Of a stretch of DNA of 64,000 bases, positions 1 to 12,587 are shown in pieces. The notes below the pieces were generated by a model, which was not told the DNA's origin, searched no databases, and saw nothing but the letters and a program-made list of their open reading frames with translations. Position numbers and translations under genes: made by a program. The stretch's first letter is position 1. Every line of letters starts with the position of its first letter. Location of the stretch: assembly GCA_030267565.1 (NCBI GenBank), contig BRXU01000012.1, positions 1,920,501-1,984,500 of the forward strand, read 5' to 3'. The stretch is from Pleodorina starrii (taxonomy: Eukaryota; Chlorophyta; Chlorophyceae; Chlamydomonadales; Volvocaceae).

Positions 1-259
1 CAGCCCTTCCCCCCTACCCCCCGTTCTGGCGCGGTTCACGGAACGCGCACACACACACATGCGCGCTCATCGCCTCTTTCCTCCCCTTGCACCACCACCA
101 CCGCTACCACTGCCGCCGCAAGCCCCCTCCTCCACCCCCCTCACACACACATACACCACGCCCCTATACCTCCCCTCCCATCCCCTCCCGTCCCCTCCCA
201 TTCCCTCTCTCCCCTCTCTTCCCTCTCACCCGAGTTATAACTCCCCTCCCCCCCCCCGC

Positions 260-280
260 CCTATACGTGGATAACCCCCC
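260..280 (+). repeat. Intron element family B, copy 1
   Basis: Core TATACGTGGATAACCCC lies about 20 bases before the acceptor of the first visible ABC1K exon. The same core recurs at 14021, 17131 (reverse), 29821 and 50234 (reverse). Confidence 0.7.
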
Positions 281-297
281 CCCCGCCTCCCCTTCAG

Positions 298-3200
298 GTC
301 CCGAATCTCCCCACGACGCCTCCGACGTGCTCAGCCACGAGTACGACCCCGAGCTGGTGGCGGCCTACTTCTCCCGGCGGCCGCTTGCGGTGATGCGGCG
401 CAGCGCTCAGGTGGCGGCGGAGGCGGCGTCGTTCGGGGCGGCGCTGCTGGTGGATGTGTGGACGGGGCGGCTGGAGGCCAATGAGCAGCGGCGGGCGGAG
501 CAGCTGAGGGGCGTGGTGGAGAGGCTGGGGCCGGCGTGAGTGGCCGCGGGGGGAGGAGGGAGGAGAGGGGGGTTGGGGGGTGTGGCCGCGTGTTGCCGTG
601 TGTGGGAGGAGAGGGGGGTTAGGGGTTGGGGGTTTGACAGTGCAGGGCAATCTGTGAGAGGGTAGCTAGTTTCGGGGCGAGGCTGGCAGCTTGGGTCCGG
701 GGGCTGACTGGCGGGGCTGAGTGGTGGCTGAAGGGGGGGGGGGGCGGTACCGCAGTCCCCTTGTCTGTACTCGGACGGCCGCAGCCCCCTCCCGCCCCTC
801 CCGACCCTCTTTTCCTCCTCCTGCCCTCCCGCCTGCCCACTGAAGTCGAACTGGTCTCCTTTTAACCCCCATCCCACCACCACCACCACCAAGGGCCCCC
901 CCCCCGTTTCCCTTCCCCCGCCTCCTCCCTCCCCGGCCCCCGCCCCTCTTCCTTCTTTCTTGCAACTTGCAAAATCACTCTTCAAACCCCCTCCCTCCCC
1001 CTCCCTCCCTCCTCTCCCCCCTTCCTCAGCTATGTCAAGGTGGCTCAGGCCCTCTCCACGCGTGTGGATCTGCTGAGTCCGCCGTACTTCGCTCAGGTGC
1101 AGCTGCTGCAGGACCGGGTGCCGCCCTTCCCATGCGACCTGGCCAGGATGGAGATGGAGAAGGTGGGGAGGAGCGAGGGGAGGGTGTGGGGGGGAGAGAG
1201 GAATGGGGGGGGAGGGGGCGGGAGAGGAGGGGCGGGGTCGTGCGGCGGGCGGGTGGGAGGAGAGGGGCGTGAAGCGGATGTGGTGGTGGGGGGTGGAGTA
1301 AGGCCCTGGAAGATGTGTAGATGTATGGCACGGGGGGCGGAGGGTGGTCGGGACGGGTCAGCCAGCCCGGGAGCTAAGTGGGAGGGGACGGCACTGACCG
1401 GTCGGTCGGCCGGCCAGCTGGAGGGAGGGAGGGAGGGAGGGGGGGAGGAGGGAGAGCGACGTCTGCGTCTGCGTCTGCTTCACGATGCGCGCATCGCTCT
1501 CGCTGTCCATTCATGACCCGGAGCCAAACCCCTTGTCGCCCCTCAACCTCCCCAAACGACACAAAACCCCCCTGACCGCTGACCGCTTACCGCCCCCCGC
1601 CCCCCCCTTCCACCTCCCTGCCTCCCCCCTCCCTTCGCTGCGGTATCTTCCTTTTTTCCCCCTCCCCCCCACCCCACCTCCCCCCCTCCCCTCCCCCACC
1701 CCCCATACACACACACGCATAACGCGCTGCTGCAGGCCTTCGGCGGTCGGCCCGTGGATGCGGTGTTTTCCTCCCTTAGCGAGGGCCCCGTTGCGGCCGC
1801 CTCGCTGGGCCAGGTGTATCGGGGCAGGCTGCGTCCGGAGCTGGGCGGGGGGGAGGTGGCGGTCAAGGTGCAGCGGCCGGGGGTGCTGGAGCAGGTAAGG
1901 GCGGGAGGGGGGGAGGGGGGGAAGTGGGGGAAGTGGGGGAGGGGGAAGGGGGGGGCCGGGGAGGGTATTTGAGCGCCTTACCTCGAAAGAGAGAAGGGGG
2001 CGGGGACGCAGAGAAGGGGGCGGGGACGGGGAGCCTGGAGCCTGGAGCGGGAGCGGAGGGTGGGGTGGGGGTTGTGCTCACTCCCGTCCCTGGAGCGGTT
2101 CGTGCTCACTTTTGGGGGAGAGCGTTCCGCTGTGGTCGGGAGGGAGGGCCGGGAGGGAGGGGCGGGAGGGAGGGGGAAGGGGAGGGAGGTTGAGGGAGGG
2201 AGGGGCGGGAGGGAGGGGTGGCCAGGTGCCACCCCCCCGCCGTCACCGCTGGCGCCGCTGGCCCTCTTAACGCCCCCCCTCCCACACACACACACAGCCC
2301 CCTTCAGCCTCTCGAACCCCGCACACCACCCGCCTGCTCGCCCCCCTCGCCCCGGGCCGTTCTTATTACCCCCCTCCCCCCTCCCCTCCGCTCCCCTCCC
2401 CCCTTGCGCAGGTGGCCCTGGATCTGTTCATCATGCGGCGGCTTGCCGTACAGCTGAACAAATCGGCCAAGGTGGGGCGGAGCGGGGGCGTGTGTGTATG
2501 TGTGTGTGAGAAGGGGGGGGATGGTGTGGGGGGCTACCGGGGGCCCTGCGGGTGGACGTCGCCCCTCCCTCCCTCCCTTCTGCGGTACAGGGGAACTTGG
2601 CATCGCACACACACACACACACACACATCGCGGTTCACACACCCGCCCCTTGCCCTCCCTTGCCTTTGGGGATTGTCATCCGCCCAGCCCTCCCCCCTCT
2701 CTCTGGGTGGGGTACAAATAGCAGTTCCGGAGGTTCAGCGGCGGTAGCGGCTTGATCAACAACGTCCGCAGTGACTCATTTTTATATGAAGGAGCTTATC
2801 ACTCCCTGTCCCCCCTCCCCTCCCCTTCCCTCCCCTCCCTCCCCCCCTACAACGTCCGCAGGGCTTCTTGTTTCTTTCTTGCAAATTCACTCAAAATCCC
2901 CTCCCGCTCCCCACAGATGAACACCGACTGGGCTGCTGTTATTGACGCCTGGGCGGTCCGCTTCTTCCACGAGTTGGATTACCGGCGGGAGGCGGCCAAT
3001 GCGGATCTGTTCCGGAGGCAGATGGCGGAGGCAGGGGTGGAGGGGGTGACGGTGGCGGAGGTGCGGACCGACCTGTCCACGGACTTTGTGCTGACCACGG
3101 AGTGGATGGAGGGTGAGTGGGGGGGTGCTGGGGGTGGGTGCTGGGGGGAAGGGGAGGGAGGGGAGGCGGGGAGGGGCGGGAAGGCGGGGAGGGGCGGGAA

Positions 3201-6200
3201 GGCGGGGTGGGCAGGAGGTGGGGAAGGCGGCAGCAGTTCTCCTTTGCATCGTGGCATTGGCATCGGCCGCGAGGGAGCGAGGGGGAGGGAGGGAGGGAGG
3301 GAGGGAGTAGGGCGCATGAGGGGAGAGGACGCTCCTTCCTGGGGTGTGGAGGGGGAGGGGAGGGGGAGGCTGCGGCCGCGCTTCTGCCGGGTCCCTCATC
3401 TCCCAAGCCCCTCCCTCCTTCCCCCGCCACCCCCCGCCCCCTTTCTCCGCTGCAAAATTTTCTTTATACCCCCACCCCCCCTCCCCTCGCCCTCCTCGGC
3501 CCTCCAGGTGAGAAGCTGAGTGAGAGTCACGCCTCCGACGTTCGTGAGCTGTGCACCACCCTGCTCAACGCCTACCTCATCCAGCTGCTAGATACGGGGC
3601 TGCTGCACGCCGACCCGCACCCGGGCAACCTCATCCGCACACCGGATGGAAGGTGGGGGGCGAGGGGGGAGGGGGAGGGGAGGGGGGGAGAGGCGTGTGT
3701 GTGTATGTCTGTCGTTGTGCGTGTTGGAGGGCGGGAGGTGCGGTGATGTGCAAGCAAGCAAGCAAGCAAAGGGGAGGGAGGCAGCAACCCAGACGGCCCT
3801 CTCTCCTGTCTTCCCCCGCCCACCCCGCGGCCGGTGCTCTGCCCCCCGCCCCTTCTCCCCCCCCAGCCCCATCTTGTTTCATTCTTGCATATCCACTCTC
3901 CAAACCCCCTCCCCCCCCTTCTCCGCTGCAATATTAATTTTTACCCCCCCCCTCCCCCCCCCTCCCCTCCTCCCCTCAGGATCTGTGTGTTGGATTTTGG
4001 TTTGATGACGGAGGTGACTCCCGAGCAGCGCCTGGCCCTGGTGGAGTACATTGCCCACCTGTCCACACAGGTAAGGGGGGGGGAAGGGGGGGGTTAGAGG
4101 GTAATTAAAACGGCCCGGGGGGGTGGGGTGGGGTTGGGGCGGGGGGCGGCTTGGCGTGCCTGGGTGGTCTGTCCTACTGCCCCCTGTAGCCCCTCAGCCC
4201 CGCCCCCCCCCACACACCCGCCCACCCCCACACCCGCCCACCCCCACACCCCACCCCCACACCCCACCCCACCCCACCCCCGTCTCCGCTGCGGTATCAT
4301 TTTTTACCCCACCCCACCTCCCCAAACCCCCCCACACCCCCCACACCCCCTCCGCCCCCACACCCCCATACACACCCGCCCCCCCTCAGGACTGGGAGAA
4401 GCTGGCCGTGGACCTCCAGACCCTGGGCTTCATCCCCCCCTCGGTAGACCCCCGGGAGGCGGGGCTGGTGGAGCCGCTGGGGAGGGTGATGAGCCAGCTG
4501 GTGGGGGGAGGCGGGGCGGCCAAGGTGAACATTGACAAGGTGCGGAGGGGGGATGTGGTGCGGGTGGGTGGGGGGGCTGGGGGTGGGGGGGAGGGCGGAG
4601 GGGGCAGGAGGGGGTGGTTGGAGAAGGTGCCGCAGCGAAGGGGCGGAGGCGGCGTTAGGGAAAGGAGCCAGAGCCCCCGGGAGCAATGCTTGACGGATAT
4701 CTTGTCGCCTGATGTCGAGGGAGGGAAGAAGGGGGGTGGAGGGGGGGAAGGCACCGGAGGAGGAGGATTGGGGAATGGAAGCAACGTTCAAGGAGGAGGT
4801 GGGCTGGTCGGCTGGGGGGGGAGGAGGGAAGGGAAGGGGGGGCTGGTGCGCGGGGAGCAGCGCGAATGGGCACTGGCTGACAGGCGGGGGAGGAAGAGGG
4901 GGAGGGAAAGGCACAGGGAGAGGGAGGGGGGTTAAGGTTGTGGGGCCAGGGCTACAGGGAGGGGTAAACCTCCCGCTGTCACCTCGCTCCACTCGGCCGC
5001 CACGCCCATCCCCCTTCCCCCCCGCACCCCCGCGCCCCAACTCTCTCTCTCTCCCTCCCCTTCCGGCCGACCCATGGTCACGGCGCACAGGTGACGGTCG
5101 ACCTGGAGGAGCTCGGAAAGCAGTACCCCATCCAGGTACGACGGTGTACGACAATTTGCCTGCGTCAATTTCCTCCACGGCGGTGCGCCTCCGCCCCCTC
5201 CGACAGCCGCTCGTCTCCCAGCCCCCCCTACACGTCCCTTGCCTTCTGCGCCATCAACCCATCAACACCGGCTTCATTACCCTCCCTCCCCCCCTGCCTG
5301 CCTGCCTGGCTGCCCCCTGCTCCCCTCCTCCTCCTGCTGCTGCTGAGCCCTCTTGGGGGCCTCCGGGTCCTCTGCAGGGGCCCACCTTGGTTGCTTGCTT
5401 GCTTGCTGCCACACCCCGGCTAGCAGCTGCAGCTGCAGCTGCTGCTGCTGCTGCGACCGATCCTTACTACCGGCGGCGAATGTCACTCTGCAGTCCTTTC
5501 CTCAGGACCCACTCTTGCCCCCCCTGCCTCCCTCTCCTTCCTCCCTCCCTGCCTTCCTCTCCTCCCTCGCTCCCTTCCTTCCGTCGACCCCCCCCCCTGG
5601 ACGGACGGACGGATGGTTGGGCGGTTGGTTGGTTGGTTGGTCGGCCCGCCAGGTTCCGCCCTTCTTCGCGCTCATTCTGAGGGCCTTCAGTGTCATTGAG
5701 GTGGGCCGGGGGGTTGGGGGGTCAGGGAGGGGGGAAGAGGTCAGGCAGGGGAGGGGGAGCGGGTGAAAGCTGATGGGGTGGGCGGCCGGCTGGACGGGCG
5801 GGCGGGCGGCCGGTCCTGTGGATGGGTGGGTTGGTTGGTTGGTTGGTTGGTTGGTTGGTTGGTTGGTTGGTTGGTAAGATGACTCTGCCCTTCCCGGTCC
5901 CCGCCCGGGACCCCTCCTCCAGTCTTGCAACCAGACGTGTGTGAGCCCAACCCCCCCTCCACCCCCACACCCATCTCCCCCCCCTCCCCACCTCACCTCA
6001 CCCCTTCACCCCCTCAACCCCCCCACCCCCTCCTCCTCCTCACCCCCAAAGGGTATCGCCCTCCGAGTGGACCCCAACTACGCCATCGTGGCCGAGTGCT
6101 TCCCCTACCTGGCACGAAGACTGCTCAACGACGACTCGCCGCGCATGCGTGCCGTACTGCGTGACGTACTGTACGGCGGCAAGCAGCACATGGACGTGGA

Positions 6201-8357
6201 GCGCCTTATCCGTGTGGCGGACGGCCTCTCCGCCTTCACCACTGACGGCCTGGCGGGCGGGGCGGCGGGCGGGGCGGCGGCGCCGGAGGCCGCTGTTGTG
6301 GCACGGTCGGTCGCGTCAACGACGACGGCGCTGGCGACGACGACGACGGCGCTGGCGGCGGGTCCGGCTGCTTCGGCGCCCCGAGCAGTGGGGGCGGAAG
6401 ATGAGGTGGGGCCCCAGCGAGGTGGTGTTGGTGTCGGGGTGCCTGATGCGCTCGATTCACTACTGCGATAGAGTGTGCAGTACAGCGCAGTACAGCGCAG
6501 TACATTATTATTACAGCGCGTTTGCCGTGCCTGCACGCAAAAGATGTTTCAACTTCCTCCTGCTCCTGCTCCTCCAGAAAGCTGCCCGCGTCAGCTTACG
6601 GCAATCATTTGTCTCTGCCGCTCTGGCCGTCCGATTCCCAAGGTGTGCGGTTCCCTCCCCTCCCCTCCCCTCTCCCGCCTCCACCCTCCCCGGGTGGGGC
6701 TCTTCAGGCGGTCCTGAGCCCGGTGGTGGTTGAGACGCTGCGATCCGTACTGCGGCCCGGGTCGTACATCAGCGAGATGCTTGTGGAGGAGCTGGTGGGT
6801 CGGGGGGGGGTTGTTAAGAGGGGGGGGGTTGAAGGGGGGGGGTTTGAGGACCTGAGGCGGTGGTGGTTGCATACAACTGCAACCGCATACTTGCACACAC
6901 ACACGCACACACGCCCGCGCTCCGGAGCAGCCGACGGAGCCGGTCCATGTCGCTCGGGGGCGTCGGTCGGGCACTCGGGGGGTTGTCCGCGGCCGCCATC
7001 CACGGCGACCCACCACCACTTCCACCCCCACTGCGGTCCATCTCGGCGCCCAAACCGCCTCCCGACCTGGCTCGTTTGTTGCCCTCTTGAGGGGGATTGA
7101 CCCCCGATGTCTCCTGGCACCCTGGCATGGCCTCCCCCCCGCTTCCCATTTGTTCCTGGAGCCTTCTGGATCTGGATCTGACCGTGCGCCCTGTTCCGAT
7201 CCGGATCTGGGGTCCTGGGATTCTGGATCTGCTGCCCTCCCAGGTTGCCGCCGTGGACGCTCTCTCCCGCGAGTCTCTCTCCCGGCTGGTGCGGGGGGTG
7301 CTGCTGTCCGCCCCCGCCGCTCTGTCGGTGCGCGGGGTGGAGGCGCTGGGGCCGCTGCGCTCCGTGCTGCTGCCGCTGCCCACACCCGTTGAGGTGCTGG
7401 CCAGGTGGGGCAGAGGCTGGGGGGTGGGGCTGGGGGTGCGGGTGCGGGTCGGGGGTTTGGGCCGGGTCTGGCAGCGGGCTGGCGGGACGGGGGTTTTTCT
7501 ATCCAAGAGGCTGCGTGCAAGGTCCGTGCTTGGCTGCACTTTTGTTTGATGCTGACCCGCCCCACCCCAATCTAACGGTGGTGCGGCAGTCGTGTGTCGT
7601 TTGTTGGCCGTCGAGCACACGGGGTAGGGAGGGAAGGGAGGCAGGGGATCAGGCGAGCGCAGGTCTGGGGTGTGCACCGGGGGCGCCAATCCCCAAGTCC
7701 CTAAGGGCTGTGAACCGACCGTCACCCCTCCGCCCTCCCCGCGCAAGACCTTCCAAACCCGCCGATTCCACAACCTCCCGAGCCCCAACCCGAACCCCAA
7801 CCCCAACCCCAACCCCAACCCTTCGGATGTGATGTGATGTGGTGTGACTGCCCCGTAGGATGGCCCCCGCTGTGGCAGTTACTCCGGAGGACCAGGAGGC
7901 GCTCGGAGTGGTGCGAGCCATCCTGTTGCTCTCACAGCGCCTCGCGCAAAGCGAGGCGGCCGCCGAGAGGGCCCAGGCGGCAGCGGCGGCACCAGCACCA
8001 GCAGCAGGCGCCTCGCCACTGGCTCAGGTGCGGGCGCGACGCGCCGCGCGGCTGGCCAATGAGCTGGGCGCGCTGTTGCCTGATCTGGCACCGGGCCTGG
8101 CCTACAGCGGCGATCTGTTTGTGCGGGCGATGGTGCGCCGCGTCGCGACGCGCCTGGGCGAGGCGGCCAGGCTGGCGGGCGCTGGCGGCGTGCGGGGACA
8201 GGCGCCGGCGGCGGCGGCGCCGGCGCCGGGAGCCCAGCAAGCCCCGGCGCTGCAGCAGCAGCCGGCCATTGCGATGCGGATGGTGGGCGGGGGTAGCGGG
8301 AGCGGGGGTAGCGGGAGTGGCGGCGGTGCGCAGTCGGGGCCAGCGCGCCGGCGCTGA
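298..8357 (+). CDS. ABC1-family atypical protein kinase (ABC1K/UbiB/ADCK type), 5'-partial
   Basis: Fourteen exons are visible: 298-535, 1030-1162, 1736-1894, 2412-2471, 2917-3112, 3508-3652, 3980-4070, 4390-4539, 5091-5135, 5653-5700, 6052-6405, 6708-6794, 7244-7404, 7859-8357. All junctions keep frame, giving 787 residues; the N-terminus lies upstream of the window. Family landmarks appear in order: a KxGQ-like motif (YVKVAQALSTR, with Ala for Gly), the Ala-rich loop AAASLGQVYRGRL, the VAVKVQRPGV lysine strand, the catalytic loop LLHADPHPGN and the metal-binding LDFGLM. The C-terminal half (from about 6052) is a less conserved extension ending in Ala/Gly/Ser repeats. ABC1 kinases act in plastids or mitochondria on quinone and prenyl-lipid metabolism. 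Plant plastid members also carry Ala in the KxGQ motif, so a plastid role is plausible, but no transit peptide can be seen. Introns carry recurring short elements (see repeats). Confidence 0.92.
949..990 (+). repeat. Intron element family D, copy 1
   Basis: T-rich stretch of the form TTCTTTCTTGCAA...CACTC.TCAAACCCC, about 40 bases before the acceptor at 1029. It matches 2864-2905 and 3871-3910 in two other introns of the same gene. Confidence 0.6.
2352..2374 (+). repeat. Intron element family C, copy 1
   Basis: Core GGGCCGTTCTTATTACCCC, upstream of the acceptor at 2411. It recurs inverted at 4099-4120 and, in another gene, at 17074-17097. Confidence 0.65.
2864..2905 (+). repeat. Intron element family D, copy 2
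   Basis: CTTGTTTCTTTCTTGCAAATTC followed by ACTCAAAATCCCC, ending about 10 bases before the acceptor at 2916. Confidence 0.6.
3871..3910 (+). repeat. Intron element family D, copy 3
   Basis: CTTGTTTCATTCTTGCATATC then CACTCTCCAAACCCC, directly followed by a diverged family A core (CTCCGCTGCAATATTAATTT) before the acceptor at 3979. Confidence 0.6.
4099..4120 (-). repeat. Intron element family C, copy 2 (inverted)
   Basis: GGTAATTAAAACGGCCCGGG, the reverse complement of the family C core, about 30 bases after the donor at 4071. Confidence 0.6.
4281..4310 (+). repeat. Intron element family A, copy in ABC1K
   Basis: Core TCTCCGCTGCGGTATCATTT plus T-run and CCCC, in the intron 4071-4389. Diverged copies sit at about 1635-1668, 3441-3475 and 3922-3950 in other introns of this gene, all in the same orientation and all on the acceptor side. 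Confidence 0.75.
5825..5876. repeat. (GGTT)n microsatellite
   Basis: About twelve GGTT units inside the ABC1K intron 5701-6051. A shorter run of the same motif lies in the preceding intron near 5622-5641. Confidence 0.9.
7784..7820. repeat. (CCCCAA)n-like simple repeat
   Basis: Five to six CCCCAAC-type units in the last ABC1K intron. It resembles a telomere motif but does not match the TTTTAGGG repeat expected for volvocine algae, so it is treated as a simple repeat. Confidence 0.6.
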
Positions 8358-10779
8358 GAGGCCATCGGGAGCTGCGGGCCATCCCACGTGGGGCGCGTCG
8401 CTGTCTCCATGGCCTTGGCCCTGGCCTTACCCTTGGCCTTGGCCTGTGTCGGGGTTTCGCGGGAGGGGATTTCGGGGTGACGCCCGGGGAAGGGGAAGGG
8501 GAAGGGGAGGCCGTTGCCGCACACCCAGGCCGCGAAGCCCGCCCTCTTTCCCGCGGCCGTCTCCCGCGGCCGACGGCGCCCGGCTTCCGGCAACGCAACG
8601 GACGTAGAGCAGTACATCGCTTGTGAGAGCTGACCGTGACGGCGCATTGCCCGAGTGTTGTGGCCTCATTTTGTTTTGGGGAAAGGATGGAGGGAGGGAT
8701 GGAGGGAGGGATGCATGGCGCAGTGAGTCGAGGTAGCCGTTTTTTGCCGCAACCGTGAGCTTCGCATTAGTCGTGAGCGTTGCGCGGCCGGTCGGTCGGC
8801 CGGTCGGCCCGCGGACGTATGTTGTCGTGTTGACGTATGTATGTTTACGTTCCGTGCATACGTGGAGTAGTTAAAAGAGTCCTCTCGGGGGGTAGAGGAG
8901 GATGTCTTGAGTGCAATGCGTTACTGGCACCGGTCGCAGCAAGCAGCCCCAGCGACCCGGCGACCCGGCGCCTGTGTCAGTGGCTGGCTCGCCGCTGCTG
9001 GCGGCGCCTGTCGTTGTCGTTGGCGCCGCAGCGGAGAGAGTGGCCGCCGGTAAGGCCAGCCGTAAGTTGTTCGGCTGCCGTCCGGGCAGGGAAGGTGTGT
9101 GAGGGGGCCGCGACCCCTGCCTGGCTGCCTGGCTGGCTGGTGATTGGAGCCCACCGTCAGACGGCACTGCCCCAGCGGAGTGAGAGAGCTGTACTCCAAT
9201 ATCATTATACGGGGGCCGGCGAGTTATGTTCGAGGGGAGGGGAGTGGAGAGGGAGTGGAGAGGGCGGCCGGCTCTGCTGCTGATCTGCTGATCTGCCGGG
9301 TCCGAGCCTCACGGGTCTGCATTCGTGAGCAACAGAACGGGCGCCGCCAGCGACAACACCTGGCTTCGCCGCCGCGGGGCTTCTTTCGTAGTTTTAATAG
9401 GCATGGCCAGACCAGGAAATTTTGTTTCATGAGTGTTGAATTCCCAGACGAGGACAGCTTCCAGGGCGTTGCGTCATGTGCGCGGGGCGACGCCCTCCTG
9501 TCAACGGTATCTACGGTGGAAGGCAGGCTTGGGCTTCTCCGCATGGGCGGATGCGCCCGAGGGGGAGGCAAAAGAGGTGTGCCCGCCCGCCTGGTGCCCC
9601 GCGCGAAGATGCGCCGCGGTTTCGAGTTTTTTCCACAGGAGGGCGCCCTGCGTTAAGCGTGTCCTCGAAAGCTTCTGGGGGCTTTTCTCTTTTTTTTAAC
9701 CTAAATGTGTGGAGTGTATGTTCAGGTTGCAGACGATGCATTCTTTGCGGAGCATTGCCCTGGCGGGTCGCCGTCGATCTGCCCGTGTGTGGCTGGCGCC
9801 GCCGCCGCCGCTGCGGTTGCCGCTGCGTTTGATGCGGCGATGGGCCCCGTGCGTTGCGTTGCGAGGGGGACTCGCGGTCTGGCGTGAGCTGGCCTGACTG
9901 TGTGTGTTGTTGTTGTTGGTCTCGGTCACGGTAGTCGATGAATCCATGGCTGCGCTTGCTGGCCGCATGCGGCAGCGCTGCTGGCCAAAATAACAAGCAG
10001 GGGGGCCGGGGCTGAAGAGTGAGGATTACAGCACTCTTATGGTGACGGAGTTCATGGGCAGTCACCGACATCATGTACGGTACAGGTGCCGTACTACGAC
10101 GGCTGAGGGGCGTTTGCAGCTGTGTGGCGTAGATTGGCAACGGCGGTGCGACAATGCTGATGTTGCTGATGTTGAAACCAAGTTGTTACGAGTGGGTTCT
10201 AGTCTTCCACACCCTCCGAAGCGTCGCTCGAGAGACCTGAAACGTTGTCGTGGGACGTTTGCCCTTTGCTATGATACCCCCTTTTGGCGACGGGCGCCAC
10301 AAGGGGACCCACAAGTCGACGAGAGACCTGACAGCAACTTGCGGCCTGGCAGGGAAACTGGAGAGTCCCCCCCCCTCCAGAAGCCGGAAAAACCCCGCTC
10401 AAGAAGCACTCAGAAGTGCTGCACGCGCCGAAACCCAAATACGACACAGCCCCGATGAAGGCCACAGGGAGACCCATGCCGGTGCCGATGATGTGTGGGG
10501 ACGCAGGCGCTCGTTCCGTAAAGCTGGTTCAGGGGGGAGTCGGGAGTAGAAGTGAGACAGGCCTGAACGACACACGGGGGTGGGACAGCGGCGAGGGGAG
10601 CAACCGGAAGGACCGATGTACCGGTATGGGGGGCGCCTCGATACGCGGCATTGCACCGTCGCACCGGAGCATGCCGCAGCGTATCGAGGTAAGGGAGTCT
10701 GGCGGCCGCATACAGTGTAAGATGCTGCCCCTGGAGAACCGGCACTATGGGTATGAGCCCCAGCATGCGCCCCCCCCCC

Positions 10780-10810
10780 GTCTCCGCTGCGGTATCATTT
10801 TCTACCCCCC
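10780..10810 (+). repeat. Intron element family A, copy outside any recognised gene
   Basis: GTCTCCGCTGCGGTATCATT then TTCTACCCCCC. It differs by about one base from the ABC1K copy at 4281. Its presence in an interval without a recognised gene suggests either a free-standing element or an undetected intron. Confidence 0.7.
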
Positions 10811-11270
10811 ACACGCATGTGCATCGACCAACGGATCCTCGAGATGGACCGGTCGAAGGGGGTAGACTGTGTCGTGGCCTCTGCCACGTGTGTGTCCCCA
10901 GCAATGTGGAAGTTGACCTCCCTTGCCTTGAGAGATCGTCACCATACCCTCCACCGCAGTGCCTCTTGTCTGATAGCCCTGCGGCACAAGGAAACCGGAG
11001 ATGGACTCGTTCCACGTGTGGTGGCTGCTGCTGACCCCTGGGACCGTTGGCTGCCCCGAAGATGCCGCGCGGCGCCCAATGGATGCCCGCTTGCATTCTA
11101 TACAGGAAGTCTATAATTGGCAGTGTATGAAGGACACGCCAACGGGTGCGCCATTCTGCATGACGCTTGGCCTGGACTCTCGTGAAGTCACGATCGCAAC
11201 ACCAGTCCCGCCAACTCCGAAGCAAGCAAGCTCGTTGGCCATATTCGTTACCAAACTTGCCACATTTTAC

Positions 11271-11280
11271 TATATAAATA
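11271..11280 (+). promoter_or_regulatory. TATA box of the proteasome beta-3 gene
   Basis: TATATAAATA in a locally AT-rich stretch, about 145 bases upstream of the ATG at 11423. Transcription would be expected to begin near 11305, leaving a 5'UTR of roughly 120 bases. Confidence 0.6.
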
Positions 11281-11422
11281 CAGTTCACAAGTCGCTTTAA
11301 ATTCTGTAGTCACAACAAACGACTGCCTTTCGGTTTCGCCTAGCTTTCTCTGGTGAAGCAAAGTGATAAAAGTTAGAGCATTGTGCATTCCAACGAAGTG
11401 AACCCTGTTCTGATCCGGTGCC

Positions 11423-12233
11423 ATGTCGATTTTCAGCTATAATGGCGCGGCCATCGTCGCCATGGCTGGAAAGGTGCGACCCCGAGCCGCAGCACAGAGG
11501 AGGCAGGCAGGATGATATGTATACTTTATTCCCGTCAGACGTCTGACGAGTACGTGCGCTCGATCGTAGGAGTGCGTGGCCATCGGGTCAGATCTGCGGT
11601 TTGGCGTTCAGCTACAAACCATTTCGTGCGACACGCCAAAGGTCTTTAAGATTCACGACAAGCTCTACCTCGGGCTGTCGGGTCTCTTAACCGACGCACA
11701 GACGCTGCACCAGAAGCTCATGTTCAGGTACGTGCCTCGGCTCCCCCACACGGAGGAGCGCTTTCCTCCTCGGCCTGCCTCCCGGCCCCGCCCCAAAGTC
11801 ACTCGGGAGACATCGCCCCTGACGCAGGCACAACCTCTACAAGCTGCGCGAGGAGCGCGACATGAAGCCGTCCACGTTCGGCCACATGCTGTCCAACGCG
11901 CTGTACGAGCGCCGCTTCGGGCCGTACTTCGCCGCGCCCGTGGTGGCGGGCCTGGAGTCCGACGGCACGCCCTTCTTGTGCGGCATGGACACCATCGGTG
12001 CCATCGAGACCGCCAAGGACTTTATGATCACGGGGACGTCACCCGAGTCGCTGTACGGCATGTGCGAGTCTATGTGGCGGCCCGACATGGAGCCCGAGGA
12101 GCTGTTTGAGACGGTGGCGCAGTGCCTCATGTCGGGATTCGATCGGGACGCGCTTGCGGGCTGGGGCGCCGTCATCCACGTCATCACCAAGGACAAGGTC
12201 ATCAGCCGAACGCTCAAGACGCGCATGGACTGA
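11423..12233 (+). CDS. PBC1: 20S proteasome subunit beta-3
   Basis: Three exons (11423-11473, 11570-11727, 11828-12233) encode 204 residues, the usual size of beta-3. The protein starts MSIFSYNGAAIVAMAGK and continues ECVAIGSDLRFG, the conserved beta-3 opening with no propeptide. Downstream, YERRFGPYFAAPVVAGL, YGMCESMW, LFETVAQ and the terminal ISRTLKTRMD match the family closely. Beta-3 is a non-catalytic subunit: it has no processed N-terminal threonine and serves as a structural part of the beta ring of the 20S core. The start codon is the first ATG after the TATA box and gives the family's exact N-terminus. A TGTAA signal at 13221 would imply a 3'UTR of about 1 kb. Confidence 0.97.
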
Positions 12234-12509
12234 ACCCAGTACAGCAGCAATAGCGGCAGCGGCAGTGTGGGGGGCGGCGGCAGCGGCGGCGGGAGCGGCG
12301 GGAGCTGAGGAAGACAGCGCCGGGTGTGTGTTCGGGCCAGGGCCGCTTTTGGGGGGGGTCGAGACCTGGTTCTCCCGCCCCTCTCAAGAGAGCGGTGGCG
12401 GGCGGTATTAGTGCAGGTGTGAGGGCGGTGCACCCGGAGGGCTGCCGGCAGCACCTCGCCTAGCCACAGCAGCAGCCTACCACGCAGCCGCCCTGGACCA
12501 GGGCCTGGG

Positions 12510-12587
12510 CTTGAGCTGGCTTGAGGCTTGAGCTGGCTCGAGGCTTGAGCTGGCTCGAGGCTTGAGCTGGCTTGAGGCTTGACCTGG
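12510..12587. repeat. 17-bp tandem repeat, about 4.5 copies
   Basis: The unit CTTGAGCTGGCTTGAGG (with C/T variation) runs head to tail from 12510, in the putative 3'UTR of the proteasome gene. Confidence 0.85.

Larger units (their letters stand above)
8358..11422. other. Gene-poor interval (ABC1K 3' flank to proteasome gene)
   Basis: No protein family could be recognised on either strand; the open frames are short and low-complexity. The interval holds one clear family A copy (10780-10810), which elsewhere is intronic, and a TATA box near its right end. No TGTAA signal was found close behind the ABC1K stop; the first one noticed is at about 10716, which is far for a 3'UTR. Confidence 0.5.
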
